NCBI GenBank assembly: GCA_017979445.1
Contig: CM030714.1
Span: forward strand, 9,183,049-9,247,048
Length of the DNA stretch: 64,000 nt
Source of the DNA: Akebia trifoliata
Taxonomy: Eukaryota; Streptophyta; Magnoliopsida; Ranunculales; Lardizabalaceae
Reading direction: 5' to 3'
Every line of letters starts with the position of its first letter. Positions within the stretch are counted from its first letter, which is position 1. Below, in pieces: positions 56,950 to 64,000 of this stretch. Below the pieces are notes generated by a model, which did not search any database, was not told the DNA's origin, and saw only the letters and a program-made list of their open reading frames with translations. The translations under genes and the position numbers were made by a program.

Positions 56950-58440
56950 AAATTTTTTGTTTTGGCCTAGAATGCCATATATATTCCATATTCAAAAACC
57001 TTAAAAGGTATTGTATTTTCACAGTTTTCATTAATAAAAAATTGTTATCCCTGCCCGTGGACTTAAGCAATTTTGCCAATAAATCTATTGTTTTTTTGAT
57101 AAATATAAATTCTATTAATAGAAAAAAGAGAATAGGAGGCTATTGTGTTCTTTGTTTTCTCTGTTTTAATCTTTCTAGTTTATCAAATCTTGATCGGTCC
57201 TTGGGAGTTTTTCCGCAACATCAAACAGATGTTGAGTTTTCAAGATGGATCACCCTATGAGCTAAGATGTTCATACAACTGAAGCCTAAAGCGCAGTTTC
57301 AGTGTCCAATACGACTCATACCAAACCAGCTCAGTTGCTGCCACATTTATATGAAGATACAACAGAAATCTAAATGCATGATTTCACACATCAATGGGAA
57401 GAAAAATTTTATTAAAAAAAATCAAAGAAATCTTGAAACAAAATGTGAAAATTCCACAAAACAAAACAACAATTTACTTAAATCAGTCAAACTAACTATC
57501 AAACAGATCAGCACTTCAATTCTACAGTCTATCAATGGAAGATTTTCAAAACAGAACAAAAGCAACAATTTACTTATACGAGTCACATTAAGTAGAAAAA
57601 AAATTCAGAATCCACTTGAAATCTCATTTGAAAACCAATCTTTAAAAAATAAAATTCAACAAAATAAACTCATGAAAATAAAAACTGACATCAATAACCA
57701 CATTTTCAAAGAAGCAATGCGATGATCTGCCGAGTCAAATCATCTGATTCAACCAACATAACTCAAATAAACCTACGAGGAAGAAAATTCTCCCATCTCA
57801 TCTCACATTTACAACTCTCCTCCTTTTCTTTCTCCTCTTCTAACAACACATCCAAGCCTTCTTCGTTAATCGCAACTAATTCCTCCATTTTTCTCCAAAA
57901 TCTAAACCTTAAACGAGAACCAGAGAAGAAAAAAATAATATCAAATTCAGATAATCTGCAAGTAATAGAAGAGTTGCTGCTGTTATGGCAGTTTGGTTGA
58001 ATAAAGTTTCGTCCTTCTTTGCAATTTTTTTTCCGCTAAAAATATCATAAACACCGCTATATTTAGTGGATAATGAACGGCTGAGATTGAAGGATCAAAC
58101 AGTTGACATCAACCGCTTTAAAAGACATAACAGTTCTCGACATGAACAACGAAATATCTCCACCTAATCAAGCAGGATTTTGAAGCTGCACTACAGAAGT
58201 TAGACAGATATCTAACTCCATCTCTCCTTTGTCCAACACGTAGTCTTGATGATACAAAGTTGGATTGTTAATTATAAAGCGCAGTAACAATGATGGTTCA
58301 AGTAAAATTAGTACTCAAAGTGAGATCTGAGAAGAGGAAGAACTATTGGACCAAATCTATTTCATCAAACAGATTGTTCACAGATACAGATATCTAAAAA
58401 GGGGGAAAAAACAAGCAAACAAACAGAAACTAAAACAACA
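56950..58440. other. Intergenic stretch, no recognised gene
   Basis: A 152-codon plus-strand ORF (57,267-57,725) and a 92-codon one following it are Lys/Asn/Ser-rich, with no motif I recognise and low-complexity codon use typical of AT-rich noncoding DNA. They are not called as genes. Confidence 0.4.
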
Positions 58441-58455
58441 GAAATTCTATTAGAT

Positions 58456-58965
<510 letters not shown>

Positions 58966-58969
58966 TAAT

Positions 58970-60405
58970 AAAGTCTTTTTTATTTGAACCGTTCGATTTA
59001 TGTGTATCCACGGTTGATATAAACTAAGATATAAAGATTATGACGTGGCAAATCTTTGATTGAAGGTGTTAGGCTGTAAGTTTTAAGTTGTTCCATTCGA
59101 GAATAAGAAAATATCGGTTGCAAACTCATGATGAAGAATGGATCGGAATAGACCCGAAATTTCATCCATTCCACCTCGAAAACTTAGGGTCATGAATCAT
59201 GATCGAAGAATTGGGTTCTATGTCGACCCGATCTGATAATTCATCATTCATCAAATTGGTTTTGGAATCATTACATCCTATGAGAAAATAAATAAATTAT
59301 TTATTTATAGTACATATTTTATTTAGAATATGATTTATGTCAGCATTTTTTAATTATTAATAATTTAATGTCAAATTAGATCTTATTAGTTATGTTGGAT
59401 CCAAAATATTGATTTTTCAATCGGATCTGGAACACCATATATTATATCAGATCGGTTCCAAAACTTTAAAATTTATGCTTTAATGGAAAATAGAATATTG
59501 CCTACTAACTGTTTGATCAAATGTTTAACAGAGACATTATTCTGGATTTCAAGTCGTATAGGATTCTTGATGAAAGGGTCGACAAGGAAGAACTGAATGA
59601 AATTGGATTGTTGATTTTTATCTTTTTGGAAGATATGATGAATTATGCATTGTGCTGGATATGTTGAGTTAGTTGACAAGTTGGCATTGTTGAAATTGTT
59701 AGTTATGATACTCTAATTTTGGGCTTTTTGTAGTAAAGAGAGAATCTTGGATATGGCGCCAAATGAGTACATTTTGAATTTTGTGTCGTATCGAACTTTG
59801 GTTAATGGGTTATGTTGGTGAGAAAGAGTAAACTTGCGGAGTGATTGGGGAAATGCTGAGACATGGGAAAGCTCCACATACATTGACTTTGGAGGCAGCA
59901 TTGGTCACACTTTAATATTTCACACTGTCTTCGAATATCTAAAAATGACCCCGAAAATGTTGAACGTTTCGGGAATGTTTTGGTTGAGACATTTTCAGTT
60001 TTTCTTCTGACCGAAGCATTGTTCTCTGTGATTTGATCAATTGAGCTTATCTACTACTCATTCTGAAATTCGAAAAAATATAACAAGGTGGAATTATAAA
60101 ACCGTTCCTTCCAAGCAATTTGATTGCTTTTCATGTTGAGAATTCACAGTATAGTTGTTGGGTCCTCCTATTGTTTCTCCCATGTTGACCAACACAACAG
60201 AAAATTGTCTCTAAACAATTGTTTCTGTAAGAGTCAATGGAAGCTTCGGATTTTTTCCTCAACAAGCTTCAATCACTTGTATGGCATGTTGCTTCTACTT
60301 CATGCTCATGAAATGGTCTATAAAACTGGTCCTTTTTCAGAAAATTATACTTTTCCAAGACTAATTTATGCATGCAAACAAGGTTTATTTCGAAATACTT
60401 GCCTA
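58970..60405. other. Intergenic stretch, no gene seen
   Basis: Small ORFs only. A GGTTCCA/GGATCCGGA-rich patch (about 59,400-59,460) resembles the interior of the GGTTC-type MITEs but has no clear ends. Confidence 0.5.
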
Positions 60406-60410
60406 AATGT

Positions 60411-63400
60411 TTACATGTCCGCATAGGAATCAAATTTAATAACACGAACGGCTACAGGACTCCGAACAAAATGTTCACCATCTGTCCAAGTTAGACTTCC
60501 GAAAGAATAATCTCCATGCACATTTTGCTTAGAAGAGAACTTCACTCTGAAAGAAAGAACTGTTGTGGTCAAATTGAAGGACAACGTCGAAGGTTCAACC
60601 TTCATTTTAACACCATGTGGAGGCCGCACTAGTACTTTATACACTGAATTCATGGGACCAACATTTGTTACAGATCTCGAGACTGTCGCAGTTTTTTTAA
60701 GATTCGGGATGGAAATGGAGGGGAGGTTGAGGTCCTGACCAAAATGCATGTTCTTCGTGCACGACGTTGGGCTCATGGTTAGGTTCGTAATGGCTGAACT
60801 ACTGTAATGCATGGAACAGAAGAATTGAACATAGTCTTCCATGTTCATATTGTAAATAAGCCCCGGGTTTGCTGCTCTGTTGGGGTCCAAATGGCCTCCA
60901 CCCATGTCGAAAGGATCGGCTTGTTTTCGAGTCGCTCCCTCTGCGACTATATGCCCACCGTCTGTCCCAGTTTGTGAGGCTGCGATTTTTCATTGTTGGT
61001 TACTAATTTAGTTAGAGATGATCTGGTTCCAGGAATGGTGATGCTAATTAATGTTACTCACCGGTAGTGATAATAGCCGACTTGATGGCTGCAGGGGTCC
61101 AATCTTGGTGCAAAGATTTGATGAGCGCGACTATTCCGGTTACATGTGGACAAGCCATTGAGGTTCCTGATTCAAGGGCAAACCCATTGCTAGTTTCTTG
61201 ATTACGGGGTTTATATGCAGCTAAGATGCTCACTCCAGGTGCAGCTATGTCTGGCTGCCTCAGCATCAATTGAACATCAGAGAGACAATGAGGTAATCAT
61301 GAAAAACTTCTAAATAGGAAAATTCATATTGTCTTAGCAGATGGTAGACTATGCCATGACATTGAAGAAGTATTCAAAAACAATTAGTTTATGACACTTA
61401 TTATACATGTTATGATATTTTAATTGCTTGCCTATAAAGAAAAATATTTAATATCGATTTCGTTGTGTCGAGGTATTGGTGAAAATTTTCTCATTGTACT
61501 GTTTTTATCGCAGACCGACCTAAAAATGTGTCTTTTGGCATTTAAAAAGAATCAAACAAAACAAAATTAGTTTTTAAGAGAGAGACAGTGTATTGATATT
61601 GTTAATAGCAATAAATTAGCTTGGCAATATTATAGATTTAAGCAACTTAACAATTTGTTATACATTACAAAACTACCCTAAACGATAGAATTGTCTCGAG
61701 TCTATAGTTTATGGGTTGTTTTTATTAAAGAAACAAGAATGCCAACTATTAATTCATCAGCCAATATATTCCCAAAAAGTCGAAAGCTAAGCAATAAGGG
61801 TTTTGGGAAATCTTCTAGGATGTTAGTTGGTAAAAGTATTGGAGTTGGTTGAATGTATTTACCTAAATAACCTAAGATGCACATAGAAATAAACAGGACT
61901 TAGCCGCACCCACGAATGATATAAATACTACTATTACTTTAGCTTTAGCTTTACCTACATCAGTGGCATATTTGTGTAGCGTGTGTGTGCGTGCGTGTGC
62001 CCATGCGGCTTGTGTGTTAAATATTGACAATGATATGTCTGGTGTGATCCAATCTCATGTGCATTTTGTGATCTATCAACACCACCACCCTAAGGAGACT
62101 TTGGATACAACAGGAGGGTTAACCATACCTTCAACACAGCCGGGAATAAGGAATTAGGTCCTCTAGATGAGAAATATGCTATTCGTGGAGATGCCAATTT
62201 CCCCACCAAAGTCCTGGGATGGCTCAGCTTCACAATTGGAGATCTTCAATAATAGAAGAAATAATTGATTCATTCATCCATTCATTTAAACATGCATAAC
62301 TTTTCACCTTCACCTTTTTGGTTTCTATTTTACTTACTTTGCTCTTCTGATGTAGGATAGTATTTCCGTCCCTACTTCATAACCTACTACAATGCAAGGG
62401 ATGTGATCGCATCCACTTAGCAGATTATCACGATACTGCGCAAAGATTAGCCCAACCCCTCCTGCTTCCAACACGCTGAAAGACGCCTCATCAATGTCCG
62501 GTGTGCCAGATACTGCAAAGCAGAGGACAACCTTTCCTGCCGCTAGTGTTGCATTGAGTGTTCCCAGTTTACAAGCTTTACTGCAAGCCATAGTCACCAA
62601 GTCAAAATATGGGTTAGAAACGGTAAGGGAAAACTTTGGAAAAATAAGGGGGGGAATGAGAACAAAATAGGAAAAAATAATAAATATAAAGATAATAATA
62701 TATAATATTAAACATTTATTTTAAGTTTACAATATATGTTTTAGCGGAAAAAAATATATTATTGAATATCAATGCCCAATAACATGTTTCCACATATAAG
62801 CATACATTTTATGATGCTAAAAATTAAAGAGTTTAACCATCAACAAATCTTTTAAGCAGATTAAGACACCATTTGAAAATTATTTTAAAAAATCATAACA
62901 TCAAGATATCATCATTAAATCCCATATTAAACGACATTTATGAATCAAACACAAACAACCATAAGACTAGAGAAATTAACTATAGGCCTACAAAATGGGA
63001 TTTTATTACGCAAAAAAAAAAAAATGTTTTAAGTAAAATGCGTGTTTAAAAAAAAAAAAACAAGATTTTTATGTATTAATTGCTAGAGTTACGAAACATG
63101 TTTTAAATGAGACTTTTCGGGAAAAAAAAAATGGAGTTTTTCGTGACTATGCTGCAAACCAAGCAGATTCAAAGGCAAGGTTTGGGAAATTGCAACAAAA
63201 AAAAGGTTGGTAGGAGAGGAGAAAAGTGGCGAGGAGGACCACCCCACCCCCCTCCCCCGTGGCCCCGAGTATATCCCATACTTGTGGCTGGTTGTATCCC
63301 TTGGGACAAGGGAAGGGGGGGTGGGGGTCTATGTCATCAAAAGTACAAGAAAAAAAAAGAGTGGAGAGGAGTCTGAAGTCTTACCTTGAATCATCTGTAG

Positions 63401-64000
63401 GGTCCATAGCTATGCGTTCCGAGTACACCAAACCAGTGAATCCTCCTTTATGGTTTCGAGTATCGATGGATTGTCCCTGGAAAAAGTAATACCAAGGGAA
63501 GAAAACTTAGTGGTTTACTTTAGTACCTAATAAAATGCTTTAGAGTCATCCCACATTACCATAAGTGTGTGGTTGTTTCCAAGCGTAATAGCTGTTGGGA
63601 AGGCCCTATCGATGGTGGTGGCAGCAACTGTGAGGATCCACGGTGCCGTATTCACAATTGTCTGAGAGTAAGGCCCATCATTCCCCGCCGAACAAACCAC
63701 AGTTATCCCCCTTGCATTCGCATGGAAAGAACCGATGCCAATTGGATCACGTTGATCGACATAGGAATATAGAGGAACTTCAACGCCAATTGACACAGAG
63801 ATAACGTCAACTCCATCGTGTATGGCCTTGTCAAATGCTTTTAAAAGATCTGCGTCAGGGCATCCTTCACCAGCCCAACAAACTTTGTAGATCGCTAATT
63901 GTGCTAGAGGTGCTCCTCCTCTCGCTACCCCCGAAGCCAACCCTCCATAGCTTGCTTTCTCCACAAAACTACCTGCAGCGGTTGAAGCCGTGTGGGTGCC
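60411..64000 (-). CDS. Subtilisin-like serine protease (S8 subtilase), 3' portion
   Basis: Six minus-strand exons join in frame: 63,560 to the window edge, 63,385-63,476, 62,338-62,580, 62,129-62,243, 61,062-61,254 and 60,411-60,979 (stop at 60,411). They give about 550 residues. The first begins at GTHTAS, which holds the catalytic His; the Asp and prodomain lie beyond 64,000. Then come [18 protein letters not shown] (oxyanion Asn), a protease-associated insert with [12 protein letters not shown] and [20 protein letters not shown], and YFSSRGPN. The catalytic Ser is in [18 protein letters not shown], and a C-terminal Fn3-like domain carries [13 protein letters not shown] and VKFSSKQNV. Plant subtilases are secreted to the apoplast and process proteins or peptides there; the substrate is unknown. 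All GT-AG junctions preserve phase, so the gene looks intact. Its 874-bp intron holds a plastid atpI insert. Confidence 0.93.
61702..61972. pseudogene. atpI: Plastid atpI fragment (NUPT) in subtilase intron, internally inverted
   Basis: The minus strand (61,884 to 61,702) encodes [19 protein letters not shown] then [20 protein letters not shown], the ATP synthase CF0 subunit a encoded by plastid atpI. Immediately to the right the plus strand (61,903-61,972) encodes [20 protein letters not shown], which normally lies just upstream of GYFGKYIQPT in the same protein. The two halves are therefore inverted relative to each other, with the breakpoint at about 61,885-61,902. It is a nuclear copy of plastid DNA, too short and rearranged to function. 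Confidence 0.9.

Noticed and set aside
57267..58000. 152- and 92-codon ORFs upstream of histone H4
   Set aside because: Low-complexity Lys/Asn/Ser composition in AT-rich DNA, no recognisable motif. A homology search could rescue them.
63107..63489. Gly/Pro/Arg-rich ORFs in three plus-strand frames
   Set aside because: They lie over a GC-rich patch in a subtilase intron and the following exon, on the opposite strand; open in all frames because stops are scarce there.

Overview
This is a plant nuclear window: intron-containing genes, AT-rich intergenic DNA, many transposons, and proteins with clear plant homologues. Two intact genes and one pseudogene encode six-cysteine peptides of the MiAMP1 (beta-barrelin) family, first described in Macadamia. 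A Proteales or other early-diverging eudicot source is therefore plausible, but this is inference only.

Layout. Positions 1-5.5 kb hold a decayed Ty1/copia element on the minus strand, with a 485-bp hAT-type MITE beside it. Positions 5.5-24.6 kb and 34.1-36.6 kb form a degenerate tandem array. Its units contain a MiAMP1-type gene (pseudogene at 7.7 kb, intact genes at 11.5 and 34.1 kb), shared flanking blocks, and 3' remnants of the pentatricopeptide-repeat (PPR) gene whose full copy lies at 36.7-38.9 kb. Deleted copies of the copia element travel with the array.

The main discovery is a 9,514-bp CACTA (En/Spm-type) element at 24,603-34,116. It has matching termini, a 3-bp target duplication (TCA) and arrays of palindromic subterminal repeats. 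It sits 32 bp downstream of the stop codon of the 34.1-kb peptide gene, and the unoccupied site survives in the paralogue at 7.7 kb. No transposase is recognisable. The interior carries exon-intron fragments of at least four unrelated host genes: a PRMT1/PRMT11-type arginine methyltransferase (in scrambled order), a BPI/LBP-family gene, an ILR3-like bHLH gene, and the 3' end of plastidic GAPDH (GAPCp). It also carries a Ty3/gypsy integrase scrap. This fits a Pack-CACTA, or transduplicating, element.

The right half is more ordinary. It has the PPR gene, an LEA_2/NDR1-HIN1-like membrane protein (44.8 kb), a PRR7/PRR37-like pseudogene with nonsense codons in its CCT domain (51.8-54.6 kb), an intronless histone H4 gene (58.5 kb), and most of a subtilisin-like protease running off the right edge (60.4-64 kb). 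One intron of the protease contains an internally inverted piece of plastid atpI. Small mobile elements fill the gaps: a second hAT MITE, a TRIM retroelement, SINE-like copies, foldback MITEs and a long-TIR Mutator-like element.

No operon-like cooperation is expected here. The intact genes have unrelated roles (defence peptides, organelle RNA processing, membrane or stress function, chromatin, extracellular proteolysis). What links the left half is a history of duplication and transposition. All coordinates and alignments were read by eye.
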